Shown here: positions 1 through 7,125 of the stretch, piece by piece | How the letters are laid out: the number at the start of each line of letters is the position of its first letter | How positions within the stretch are numbered: the stretch's first letter is position 1 | Source of the DNA: Bacteroidota bacterium | GTDB lineage: Bacteria > Bacteroidota > Bacteroidia > Flavobacteriales > Flavobacteriaceae | Assembly (NCBI GenBank): GCA_018267095.1 | Contig: JAFDZC010000017.1 | Span: 78,431 to 142,430 of the forward strand | Reading direction: 5' to 3' | Length of the DNA stretch: 64,000 nt | Notes under the pieces: generated by a model | The model's input: only the letters and a program-made list of their open reading frames with translations | Databases searched by the model: none | Told to the model about the DNA's origin: nothing | Made by a program: the position numbers and the translations under genes

Positions 1-287
1 TGGGAGCTCTCATAAAATTACTGCCCAATGTTTTCAACAAGATCAAAATAGATTATGGCATAAAAGACCCATTTGATGTGTTAAAAATAGAAAGGAGTGG
101 ATTAGAAGAAAAAATTGATTTAATTTTTTCTGATGTTAAAAAAAGTGGTCATACTTATTTTGGAAGTGATAGTGATTTTAGTGGAGGTGCAGGCAAAGGA
201 TTGCAAAATAGGCTTTATGAGGTTATTTTAGGAGATCTAGGTATAAAAAAACAAAGTAGTGACGAAAATCAGTTTACGTTCTTTTAA
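1..287 (+). CDS. C-terminal part of a gene entering from the left edge; possible restriction endonuclease
   Basis: The reading frame is open from the first bases of the window to a TAA at 285-287, giving about 94 residues with no credible start, so this is the 3' end of a longer gene. The visible part is hydrophilic and mixed (GSDSDFSGGAGKGLQNRLYE near its middle). I recognise no catalytic motif. It ends 4 bp from the stop of a convergent Dam-type methyltransferase. That position is common for the cognate type II restriction enzyme, so an R-M partner is the best guess, by inference only. Confidence 0.6.
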   Translation, partial: GALIKLLPNVFNKIKIDYGIKDPFDVLKIERSGLEEKIDLIFSDVKKSGHTYFGSDSDFSGGAGKGLQNRLYEVILGDLGIKKQSSDENQFTFF

Positions 288-291
288 GTAT

Positions 292-1212
292 TCAAGCAAT
301 CGACAAAGCTTGTTCATAAGAGTAGTTGGTAATTAAGAGTTCTGTTAATTTACCGCGCTTACTACCTTTGGAGTTGATGTTTCTTCTGGCGTATACTCGG
401 TTGATGTTAAATGCTGCATAAAGGTCGTCAAAAAAAGGATTGTTTAGGTTATTGCCCTTGACGTCTGAGTTGCTCAGCATCCAGGAATGTCCTTTTTCAT
501 CCAGGGTTTGGCAAAAGTCTCTGAGACGGATTTGTTCTTGGTCACCAAACTCATCTTTTGCATACGAGTTAAAACTTGAGGTGGCACTGAGCGGTTTGTA
601 GGGTGGGTCAAAATAAAATAGGGTAGAGCCACTGACATAATCTAGGGTTTGTTGGTAATCGCCCTGTAGGATTTCTACCTTTTGTAAAAGTTGGCTCACC
701 GCTCTGAGGTTTTCGGCATCACAAATCAGCGGTTTGATGTAGCTGCCCATCGGAACATTAAAATGATTGCTGCGGTTTACACGGAACAATCCATTAAAAC
801 AAGTGCGGTTCAAAAAGATAAACAAAGCAGCATGCGTGCAATTGTCTGTGTTTCGCTGGTTGAACTCTGCGCGTTTGCTCATGTAATAAGCTTTGCGGCC
901 TTGTGCATCGATTTCAAAGGCGTGAAATTCTTTTTGTAATTGGCTGAGTATCGCAATCAATTGGTCAGGTTGCTGCGCAATGATTCGGTAGGTGTTGATC
1001 AAATCACCATTGATGTCATTGATGATGGCTCTGTTGATGTTGGGGAAATTTTCAAGCATCCAAAATAGTACAGCACCGCTTCCTACAAAGGGTTCTACAA
1101 AAGTATAAGGTTCATTTTTAAAATCAACCGGTAAGGCTTCTGCAATATCATTAAGTAACTGGGTTTTTCCTCCAGCCCATTTTAAAAAAGGTTTGGCAAT
1201 CGTATTATTCAT
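292..1212 (-). CDS. dam: Dam-family (D12 class) N6-adenine DNA methyltransferase
   Basis: Transfers a methyl group from S-adenosylmethionine to adenine in DNA; Dam/DpnII-family enzymes usually act on GATC. Visible motifs in family order are FLKWAGGK at residues 9-16 (AdoMet pocket), FVEPFVGSGAVLF (motif I) and DPPY at 202-205 (catalytic motif IV). At 306 residues it has normal length for the family. A longer frame opens with TTG at 1245, but this overlaps the -7 element at 1243-1250. ATG at 1212 (or 1230) is therefore preferred and matches the short N-terminus of Dam proteins. It converges with the partial gene at the left edge, which suggests a type II R-M system. GATC specificity is inferred, not read directly. 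Confidence 0.9.
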   Translation of the reverse strand: MNNTIAKPFLKWAGGKTQLLNDIAEALPVDFKNEPYTFVEPFVGSGAVLFWMLENFPNINRAIINDINGDLINTYRIIAQQPDQLIAILSQLQKEFHAFEIDAQGRKAYYMSKRAEFNQRNTDNCTHAALFIFLNRTCFNGLFRVNRSNHFNVPMGSYIKPLICDAENLRAVSQLLQKVEILQGDYQQTLDYVSGSTLFYFDPPYKPLSATSSFNSYAKDEFGDQEQIRLRDFCQTLDEKGHSWMLSNSDVKGNNLNNPFFDDLYAAFNINRVYARRNINSKGSKRGKLTELLITNYSYEQALSIA

Positions 1213-1242
1213 GGATGTTTTGTGAATCATATCGGATGAAAA

Positions 1243-1250
1243 CAAAAATA
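1243..1250 (-). promoter_or_regulatory. -7 element of the methyltransferase promoter
   Basis: TATTTTTG read on the minus strand matches the Bacteroidota -7 consensus TAnnTTTG and lies about 30 bp upstream of the preferred ATG at 1212. It also argues against the TTG start at 1245. Confidence 0.5.
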
Positions 1251-1326
1251 TAGGATTCAGCTATTTCTTTGTGAGTACCTCTAACAAATTAATCAACATT
1301 CTTTAGCTGATAATTTTTACAACAAA

Positions 1327-1737
1327 TTATCTTCTCAACTTCCCCGCCTCACTTCGCGCCAACTCCTCCAACCACTTACTTTTATATTGTTTGAGCGCAA
1401 AAGCCCAAACGCGTTTGCCTTGGCTGCCTTCGGCGCGGTGCCCGATGCTTTGTATGGAGTCTTGTTGGATTTGGGCGGCGTGTAGGGTGGTGTATTGCGC
1501 AATGAGTGCGCGTGAAGATTCGGTTAAAATAGGTTCTGAAAAATGGCTGCGGTCTGAAGCGGTAGCCTTTTGAAACTCGGGGTGGTGAAAAGCTTTTTGC
1601 AACAGCGTTTCAAAATAGGTGAGTTTGAATTCTTCGATATAAATCTGGCGCATTTGTCGATGTTCGCGAGCGCTTTGACAACTAGTTAAAAACAGCAGGG
1701 CGAGGGCAAAACACCAAAGTCTAGGGCTGGTTTTCAT
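1327..1737 (-). CDS. Small lipoprotein of unknown function
   Basis: This is a 136-residue protein starting with a lipoprotein signal peptide: positively charged MKTSPR, a hydrophobic core, then the lipobox LTSC with Cys at about residue 20. The mature part is helical and rich in Gln, Lys and Arg, with no domain I recognise. It is probably anchored to the outer membrane facing the periplasm, as usual in Bacteroidota. It stands alone, divergent from the PhyH gene, with a 266-bp region between them that holds three Crp-like half-sites. Confidence 0.7.
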   Translation of the reverse strand: MKTSPRLWCFALALLFLTSCQSAREHRQMRQIYIEEFKLTYFETLLQKAFHHPEFQKATASDRSHFSEPILTESSRALIAQYTTLHAAQIQQDSIQSIGHRAEGSQGKRVWAFALKQYKSKWLEELARSEAGKLRR

Positions 1738-1817
1738 AGAAAGAATTTTATTGAGTTAACGCAAACAACAATCGCTTGGTATGTTGATCAAAAGTTGTGA
1801 CCAAATCGGTTGCATTT

Positions 1818-1870
1818 TGAGTTTTGTCACAACTTCTGTGACAAAATTGTTTTTTGTAGCGGTTTTGTCA
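1818..1870. promoter_or_regulatory. Array of three Crp/Fnr-like sites
   Basis: Three copies of the TTTTGTCACA core occur: forward at 1822-1831, inverted (TGTGACAAAA) at 1837-1846, and forward at 1863-1872. The first two form a perfect inverted repeat with a 5-bp spacer. Aligned to the dyad TGAC-N4-GTCA found elsewhere in this window, the centres fall near 1823.5, 1844.5 and 1864.5, about two helical turns apart. The sites lie between divergent genes (lipoprotein on minus, PhyH on plus). Candidate -7 elements nearby are weak, so I cannot say which side they control. Confidence 0.5.
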
Positions 1871-1976
1871 CAAAATGCACAGTGATTTGAAAACCATTCT
1901 ATCTTCGTTTCATCCATCATTACCAAATATTCATTGAAATATGTTATCAAGTTAACTTTAAAGCATCAAAAAAACC

Positions 1977-1984
1977 TAACTTCG
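1977..1984 (+). promoter_or_regulatory. Possible -7 element before the PhyH gene
   Basis: TAACTTCG differs from TAnnTTTG by one base and lies 20 bp before the ATG at 2004. A second candidate, TATCTTCG, lies at 1900-1907. No clear -33 TTG was assigned. Confidence 0.3.
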
Positions 1985-2003
1985 CCGCACAACACTACGC
2001 TTT

Positions 2004-2831
2004 ATGTTTTCAGATATTTTAAACACGCCTTACGTGCTCACACCCGAGCAGGTAGCGTTTTATCAGGAGCACCGCTACATCAAACTCAAACAGGTTTTAC
2101 CCGCTGAGGTGGTTGCTTATTTTAATGAAGTGATTACACAAAAAGTCGCAGCACTCAATACGCAAACGCTGCCATTGCAAGAGCGCAGTACCTACGGGAA
2201 AGCTTTTTTACAGTTGTTCAACCTTTGGACACAAGACCCGCACATCAAAAGCTTGGTTTTTAGCCAACGTTTGGCGCAGCTGGCGGCTGATTTGATGCAA
2301 GTATCGGGCGTACGGCTCTATCATGACCAAGCGCTTTTTAAAGAAGCAGGCGGCGGCATTACGCCCTGGCATGCCGACCAGCACTATTGGCCGTTGTCGT
2401 CTGACAAAACCGTTACGGTGTGGATTCCGCTACAGGCCACTCCGCTCGATATGGGGCCTTTAGAATTTAGTGCCCAAAGCCATCGTATTTTATCAGGACG
2501 TGAATTATCCATCAGCGATGAAAGCGAGGCGCACATCCAACAGCAACTCAGGATTCACGATTTTGAGCACATCATCGAGCCGTTTGACTTGGGCGAGGTG
2601 AGCTATCATTCGGGTTGGGTTTTTCACCGGGCCGGAGCCAACCAATCAGATCAAGTCCGAAAGGTGATGACCATTATTTATATGGATGCGCAAATGACGC
2701 TCAAAGAACCCACCAACAGCGGACAACGCAATGATTGGGAAACCTGGTGTCCCGGGGCACAAGTGGGTGCGGTGATTGATACGCCACTGAATCCGGTTTT
2801 GTTTACCCGACTTGAACAACAAACGGTATGA
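2004..2831 (+). CDS. Phytanoyl-CoA dioxygenase (PhyH) family Fe(II)/2-oxoglutarate oxygenase
   Basis: The protein is a 275-residue cytoplasmic oxygenase of the PhyH type, which hydroxylates small molecules using Fe(II), O2 and 2-oxoglutarate. The metal triad is visible: H123 and D125 in WHADQHYW and the distal H208 in GWVFHRAGAN, followed by an Arg (KVMTIIY region) suited to bind 2-oxoglutarate. The substrate cannot be told from sequence. Its stop overlaps the start of the Crp-like regulator by 4 bp (ATGA at 2828-2831), so the two are translationally coupled. Confidence 0.88.
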   Translation: MFSDILNTPYVLTPEQVAFYQEHRYIKLKQVLPAEVVAYFNEVITQKVAALNTQTLPLQERSTYGKAFLQLFNLWTQDPHIKSLVFSQRLAQLAADLMQVSGVRLYHDQALFKEAGGGITPWHADQHYWPLSSDKTVTVWIPLQATPLDMGPLEFSAQSHRILSGRELSISDESEAHIQQQLRIHDFEHIIEPFDLGEVSYHSGWVFHRAGANQSDQVRKVMTIIYMDAQMTLKEPTNSGQRNDWETWCPGAQVGAVIDTPLNPVLFTRLEQQTV

Positions 2832-3397
2832 GGGAAGTTTTAAAACAGCATCTGGTGGAACTCCTGGGGGCCGACGTGCCTCATTTAGACTTGGTCTTGG
2901 AGCAATTTATTCCTGTGCAGGTCAAGCGCAATACCCTATTGCTCGAACAAGGGCAGGTGTGTGGATCTGTGTATTTTATTGCGCAAGGTTGTTTGCAGGT
3001 GTTTGTATACGACGCTGATATGAACGAGACCACGCGCGATATCGTGATTGAAAACCATTGGTGCAGCGAGCTGATGAGTTTTGGCAGTGGGCAACCCGCC
3101 ACCGAAAACATCCGTGCGGTGGAACCTTCGTATCTACTGGCCATTGATCGGGCTCGGTTTCAAGAGATGATGCACCGCGTACCGCAGTTTGATCAGGTGT
3201 ACAAACAAGTACTCGAAGCCTCTTATGCCAATTCGGTGTATCGACTCAATACTTTTGTGTCGCTCACGGCTTTGCAACGCATGGAATGGCTGCGCCACTA
3301 CAGACCGGGTTTGATGAACCGACTCTCGAGCAAACTCATCGCTTCGTATTTAGGCATCCACAAAGATGTTTACAGCCGGCTCAAGCGCCAATTGTAA
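2828..3397 (+). CDS. Crp/Fnr-family transcriptional regulator
   Basis: At 189 residues it carries an N-terminal cyclic-nucleotide-binding-like beta-roll (about residues 20-120, with LLEQGQVCGSVYFIAQGCLQ) and a short C-terminal helix-turn-helix (SSKLIASYLGIHKDVYSRLK). The recognition helix reads HKDVYSR, where classical Crp has SRETVGR, so its DNA target may differ from that of the second Crp-type protein at 45486-46112. It is translationally coupled to the PhyH gene. The next operon downstream (3476) has a Crp-type dyad. The ligand is unknown. Confidence 0.85.
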   Translation: MREVLKQHLVELLGADVPHLDLVLEQFIPVQVKRNTLLLEQGQVCGSVYFIAQGCLQVFVYDADMNETTRDIVIENHWCSELMSFGSGQPATENIRAVEPSYLLAIDRARFQEMMHRVPQFDQVYKQVLEASYANSVYRLNTFVSLTALQRMEWLRHYRPGLMNRLSSKLIASYLGIHKDVYSRLKRQL

Positions 3398-3402
3398 AAT
3401 GT

Positions 3403-3445
3403 AGACTTTTGTCATCGTTGAAATCAATTCTGTGGGTGAACTTTG
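3403..3445 (+). promoter_or_regulatory. Crp-type operator and -7 element before the YCII/DoxX operon
   Basis: The dyad AGAC-TTTT-GTCA at 3403-3414 is centred at 3408.5. A weak -7 element, GAACTTTG, sits at 3438-3445. The centre-to-last-base distance is 36.5 bp, placing the dyad about -40.5 from the predicted transcription start, the class II activator position. The same geometry recurs at 35250-35293, 43974-44016 and 45438-45480. Confidence 0.55.
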
Positions 3446-3475
3446 CGTGAGTATTCACATTAAAATTTCAATCAA

Positions 3476-3829
3476 ATGACAGCGTATTTATTATTATTCC
3501 GCAATGCCAGTGCTGCGGATGGCTATTTGGCAACCTCCGAAGACATGGCGCAAGATCTTCCGAAATGGCAAGCTTGGATGGGGCACATGGCCCAACAAGG
3601 CAAATTGTTGCATACCGCGCCGATTCATTATCAAGGCAGTTTGGTACAGCAAGACCAAAGCATCGAGCAGCAACCTTATAAAGAAGCCAGTAGTGTGCTG
3701 GTGACGGGTTTTGTGCTTTGCCAATCAGATGACCTCGCCGAGGTAGAACGATGGGGGCAGACTTGCCCAATTTTGAAGTATCCGCAAAGCTCGGTTGAGA
3801 TCAGACCTTTGATTCCGTTTACCACTTAA
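3476..3829 (+). CDS. YCII-related / DGPF-domain protein
   Basis: This 117-residue protein has the dimeric alpha/beta ferredoxin-like fold expected of YCII-like proteins. Seen in sequence: an N-terminal strand YLLLFRNA, a W-AWM-HM helix region, GKLLHTAPIHYQG, and the characteristic SVLVTGFVLCQSDDLAEVERW segment followed by ...VEIRPLIPF. Members of the family are small enzymes or accessory proteins of unknown substrate. It is followed 11 bp later by a DoxX-like membrane protein. The operon has a Crp-type operator. Assignment to the family is fairly sure; function is not. Confidence 0.75.
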   Translation: MTAYLLLFRNASAADGYLATSEDMAQDLPKWQAWMGHMAQQGKLLHTAPIHYQGSLVQQDQSIEQQPYKEASSVLVTGFVLCQSDDLAEVERWGQTCPILKYPQSSVEIRPLIPFTT

Positions 3830-3840
3830 ACCGACTGATT

Positions 3841-4212
3841 ATGCAAAAAATCTTGAACTTGGGTCGGTATTTATTCCCGCTTTCGTTTTTGTTGTATGTG
3901 GGGCTTCATTTTGGGATGCCAGAGGTAGGGGCGCGTTTTGTGCCGCAAATACTGCCGGCTCCGTTGTTTTGGAATTATTTTACCGGGGTGCTTATTTTGG
4001 CTTTTATTGTCAGCTGCTTGGTAGGTAAGTTTGACAAATTGGCTTCGGTGCTCATGGCGCTGTATGTGTTTTTGATGATTTTTATCGTGCACCTTCCGCG
4101 TGCGGCCGAATCTCAGAACGATATGCTTAATATTTTCAGAAACCTCATGGTCGTCGGCGCTTTGTTGGTGTATGCGCAATACGCCACACGCGATGCCCGA
4201 TTTGTGGGTTAG
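3841..4212 (+). CDS. DoxX-like four-helix membrane protein
   Basis: The gene encodes 123 residues with about four hydrophobic helices (near residues 10-25, 42-60, 66-85 and 100-118). The LGRYLFPLSFLLYVGLHF opening is typical of the DoxX/DUF4267-like superfamily of small inner-membrane proteins. It is the second gene of the YCII operon and ends just before a rho-independent terminator. DoxX relatives are linked to thiosulfate or quinone metabolism and to stress, but nothing here fixes a role. Confidence 0.65.
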   Translation: MQKILNLGRYLFPLSFLLYVGLHFGMPEVGARFVPQILPAPLFWNYFTGVLILAFIVSCLVGKFDKLASVLMALYVFLMIFIVHLPRAAESQNDMLNIFRNLMVVGALLVYAQYATRDARFVG

Positions 4213-4234
4213 TATGCAACTGTATTACTGTATG

Positions 4235-4266
4235 AAAACCGGAGGCGCGTTGTCTTCGGTTTTTTT
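4235..4266 (+). terminator. Rho-independent terminator after the YCII/DoxX operon
   Basis: AAAACCGGAGG pairs with TCTTCGGTTT around a short loop and is followed by a run of T. It lies 22 bp after the DoxX stop codon. Confidence 0.7.
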
Positions 4267-4469
4267 ATGCGGATTGATTTTTCAGAATCTGTGTTTTTAA
4301 TGTGATTTAGGTAGGTTGCTTATTAAAATATTTTATATTATTCATATTAAAGTTAAATAAAAACTTATGGTTTTAATTCTTCAAATTTGCCTCGTTCATT
4401 AGAGCCCGTTAACTGCCAGATAAACCCGAACCGGTTTGAAGCGATGGGTTCTCATCCAAACCAAGCAAT

Positions 4470-5438
4470 ATGGAGTTTGAAATTCTTTTAAGTAACCTGA
4501 CCAACCCGACCTTGTTGTTTTTTGTTTTGGGCATTCTAGCCTGCAAACTCAAAAGCGATCTCGAAATTCCGGCATCAAGCAGCAAGTTTATCTCGCTTTA
4601 TTTGTTGTTTGCCATTGGGTTCAAAGGTGGGCAAGAGTTGGCCCACAGCCATTGGAATCAAGAAATTGCGGGTTCATTATTGTTTGGAGTGTTGTTGGCA
4701 TCGCTGGTTCCACTGTATACTTTTTTTATTCTCAAACGCAAACTCAGTGTGAGTGATGCAGGGGCTATTGCGGCTTCATACGGATCGGTGAGTGCGGTAA
4801 CTTTTGTATCGGCAGTGTCGTTTCTTGAAATGCAAAAACTCAGTGCGGGTGGGCATATGGTGGCGCTTATGGCGCTCATGGAATCACCGGCTATTGTGGT
4901 GGCCGTAATCCTCATCCGCCGTTTTGAGCCCCAAACCAGTGCTGACGGCTTGCGTTTAAAATCAGTCGTAAAACATTCTTTTACCAACGGCAGTGTATTG
5001 CTTATTTTGGGCAGCTTGATCATCGGGCTCATAGCCGATGTCAAACAAGCCGAAGGGATCAAACCTTTTACCACCGATATTTTCAAGGGCTTTTTGGCGA
5101 TTTTCTTGCTTGAAATGGGGATGGTTACCGCCAAAAGATTTTCAGCCTTTGTGAAGTATGGTTGGTTTGTCACCCTTTTTGCTCTTTTCATACCGGCCAT
5201 TAATGGTGTTGCCGTGGCCTACATCAGTCAGTGCATTACTGCGGATATTGCCAATCGATTCATGTTGGCTGTATTGGCTGCGAGCGCGTCTTATATTGCG
5301 GTACCGGCGGCTATGCGCATTGCTGCACCCAAGGCCAATCCGGGTTTGTATGTGCCCATGGCGTTGGGGGTCACGTTTCCGTTTAACATTACCATAGGTA
5401 TGCCTTTGTTTTTTTTAATCATCCAAAACACCGGATGA
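4470..5438 (+). CDS. sbtA: Sodium-dependent bicarbonate transporter family permease (SbtA-like)
   Basis: This 322-residue inner-membrane protein has about ten hydrophobic helices in two related halves, as in SbtA, the Na+/HCO3- symporter of cyanobacteria. Family-like stretches include FVLGILACKLKSDLEIP near the N-terminus, GAIAASYGSVSAVTF in the middle and ASYIAVPAAMRIAAPKANP near the C-terminus (GSVSAV and SYIAVPAA are the substrate-site turns of this fold). It is somewhat shorter than cyanobacterial SbtA. No SbtB (PII-like) gene adjoins it. A possible -7 element CAAATTTG lies at 4382-4389. Substrate is inferred from the family. Confidence 0.8.
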   Translation: MEFEILLSNLTNPTLLFFVLGILACKLKSDLEIPASSSKFISLYLLFAIGFKGGQELAHSHWNQEIAGSLLFGVLLASLVPLYTFFILKRKLSVSDAGAIAASYGSVSAVTFVSAVSFLEMQKLSAGGHMVALMALMESPAIVVAVILIRRFEPQTSADGLRLKSVVKHSFTNGSVLLILGSLIIGLIADVKQAEGIKPFTTDIFKGFLAIFLLEMGMVTAKRFSAFVKYGWFVTLFALFIPAINGVAVAYISQCITADIANRFMLAVLAASASYIAVPAAMRIAAPKANPGLYVPMALGVTFPFNITIGMPLFFLIIQNTG

Positions 5439-5626
5439 GGGGCCTGAAACGCATAAGTTCTTAAACTCCTTCTCAATCAAACAATCCTGTTTTATAAACA
5501 AGATTTAAATGAGATTTCTTCCTGTACTGTTTTTGTGGATTGGGTAATTTGTCAGTGCAGCTTGAAGTTATTGAAATGAGATTTTGTTTGGTTTGTTGCA
5601 GAAGGAGTTTTTTTATTTTAAAAAAA

Positions 5627-5639
5627 TGAACGTTGTTCA
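5627..5639. promoter_or_regulatory. TetR operator at its own promoter
   Basis: The palindrome TGAACGTTGTTCA (arms GAAC/GTTC) overlaps the promoter just upstream of the TetR -7 element. A near-identical palindrome lies before the next gene at 6300-6313, which is the usual pattern for autoregulation plus control of the neighbour. Confidence 0.75.
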
Positions 5640-5650
5640 AAAAAATATAC

Positions 5651-5658
5651 TACATTTG
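5651..5658 (+). promoter_or_regulatory. -7 element giving a probably leaderless TetR transcript
   Basis: TACATTTG matches TAnnTTTG exactly. With the G at -4, the predicted start of transcription falls on or next to the ATG at 5663, leaving no 5' leader. Confidence 0.6.
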
Positions 5659-5662
5659 CCCC

Positions 5663-6280
5663 ATGACCATCTCAGAAAGAAAAGCACGCGAAAAAGAAGC
5701 CCTTAAAGCCCTCATCCTCAATGGGGCCAAAAAACTCTTTCTTGAAAAAGGTATTGAGCAAACCACCATTCGCAATATTGCCGATGAAATTCAATACAGT
5801 GTAGGCACGGTTTACGTGTATTACAAAGACAAAAATGCCATATTGCACGATTTGCACACTTTGGGGTTTAAAGAACTCGGAGGCAGTTTTGTACCGCTGT
5901 TGTCTGTGCAGGATCCCATGGAACGACTCAAAAAAATGGGACGCCTCTATATTAAATTCGCACTTGAGAATTCAGAGATGTATGACCTGATGTTCAATGT
6001 AAAAGCCCCCATGGAATTTATTGATAAATGCGAGGACGATCAGTGGGATGAAGGCTCGAATACCTTTGATGCCCTCAAGAGCACGGTGGCGCAATGCATG
6101 AGCAACGGGCATTTTGCCGGACACGAGCTTGAGCCGTTGTCATTTATGATTTGGAGTTTGGTGCATGGCATGTGTTGTTTAGAGATTCGTCAGCGCACCA
6201 AAGGAATTAAGTTTGATGATTCAGATACTATTTTGATTCGTGGCTATGAGGAGTTTTTAAAAATGCTTCAACACGTCTGA
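5663..6280 (+). CDS. TetR/AcrR-family transcriptional repressor
   Basis: The 205-residue protein has an N-terminal TetR helix-turn-helix at about residues 10-55 (GAKKLFLEKGIEQTTIRNIA then YSVGTVYVYYKDKNAIL) and a helical ligand-binding C-terminal part. An upstream in-frame TTG at 5633 would place the start inside the operator and upstream of the -7 element, so ATG at 5663 is chosen. Palindromes at 5627-5639 and 6300-6330 indicate that it represses itself and the membrane protein/TonB receptor operon that follows. The inducer is unknown. Confidence 0.9.
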   Translation: MTISERKAREKEALKALILNGAKKLFLEKGIEQTTIRNIADEIQYSVGTVYVYYKDKNAILHDLHTLGFKELGGSFVPLLSVQDPMERLKKMGRLYIKFALENSEMYDLMFNVKAPMEFIDKCEDDQWDEGSNTFDALKSTVAQCMSNGHFAGHELEPLSFMIWSLVHGMCCLEIRQRTKGIKFDDSDTILIRGYEEFLKMLQHV

Positions 6281-6299
6281 TTTTTTTTGTTTTAAATAA

Positions 6300-6330
6300 T
6301 GAACATTGTTCAAATAATAAACGTTGTTAA
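6300..6330. promoter_or_regulatory. Double TetR operator before the membrane protein/TonB receptor operon
   Basis: TGAACATTGTTCAA at 6300-6313 is a perfect-armed palindrome of the same type as the TetR self-operator. A degenerate second copy (TAAACGTTGTTAA) lies at 6318-6330, with centres 18 bp apart. It ends 12 bp before the ATG at 6343. Confidence 0.7.
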
Positions 6331-6342
6331 AATTTATAAATC

Positions 6343-7107
6343 ATGCCGTATATTTTAGATCTTATTAAAGACAAGAACCCACTGTTGTTCTACTATTCGG
6401 TGGCTTCCTTGCTGGGTGCACTGTTGTGTTTGGCCCTGATGCGTTTTAGTTCGGTTGAATTAAACGGGGTCAATATTTGGCTCAAGCCGTTTAAGTTTTT
6501 TGTATCGGTAGTGTTGTTTAGTGCTACGATGGCTTTTTACTTGAGTTTTCTAGACAATCAACTGCAAGTCAAGTGGTATAGCTGGAGTTTGGTGCTCTGG
6601 CTTTCGATTGAATTGTTTTTGATTGTTTTTCAGGCGGCTCGGGGCAGAGCTTCGCATTTTAACATCGCCACCGCATCAGACCGTTTTATTTTTAATCTCA
6701 TGGCCATCGCCATCACGCTTTTGATGTTCCACACCTTGTATATGGCGGTTTTGTTTTTTGATCAAAAACAATTCAACGCTCCTGAAGTCATGGTTTGGGC
6801 CATCAAATTCAGTTTGCTCATCACGGTTTTATTTGCCTTTGAAGGCTTTTTGATGGGCGCGATGCTCAAGCACAGTGTGGGTGAATCTTCGGTGCAACGC
6901 GCTTTGCCCATACTTAATTGGAGCAGAGCATTCGGCGATTTGCGCGTGGCACATTTTTTTGGCATCCACGCTTTACAGCTCGTACCGCTATTTTGTTATT
7001 TCTGGGCACAATCTATTCGCGATGCGCTGGTCATTAGCTTGATTTATCTGGGTTTTACTTCATTCACCCTGATACAAGCCCTGCTGGGTCAACCCTTTAT
7101 TAAATAA
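6343..7107 (+). CDS. Multi-pass membrane protein of unknown function
   Basis: The 254-residue protein has about seven hydrophobic helices spread over its whole length and few charged loops. I do not recognise a named family, though similar proteins occur in Bacteroidota. It is the first gene after the double TetR operator and lies 18 bp before a TonB-dependent receptor, so the two are probably co-transcribed and induced by the same signal. A role in handling the receptor's substrate, or in membrane stress, is possible but unproven. Confidence 0.65.
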   Translation: MPYILDLIKDKNPLLFYYSVASLLGALLCLALMRFSSVELNGVNIWLKPFKFFVSVVLFSATMAFYLSFLDNQLQVKWYSWSLVLWLSIELFLIVFQAARGRASHFNIATASDRFIFNLMAIAITLLMFHTLYMAVLFFDQKQFNAPEVMVWAIKFSLLITVLFAFEGFLMGAMLKHSVGESSVQRALPILNWSRAFGDLRVAHFFGIHALQLVPLFCYFWAQSIRDALVISLIYLGFTSFTLIQALLGQPFIK

Positions 7108-7125
7108 ACATTATATATCATCATC

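Noticed and set aside
1756-1950. A 64-residue minus-strand frame with HCAFC
   Set aside because: It lies in the divergent promoter region and spans all three TTTTGTCACA cores; no promoter, homologue-like motif or convincing start supports it.
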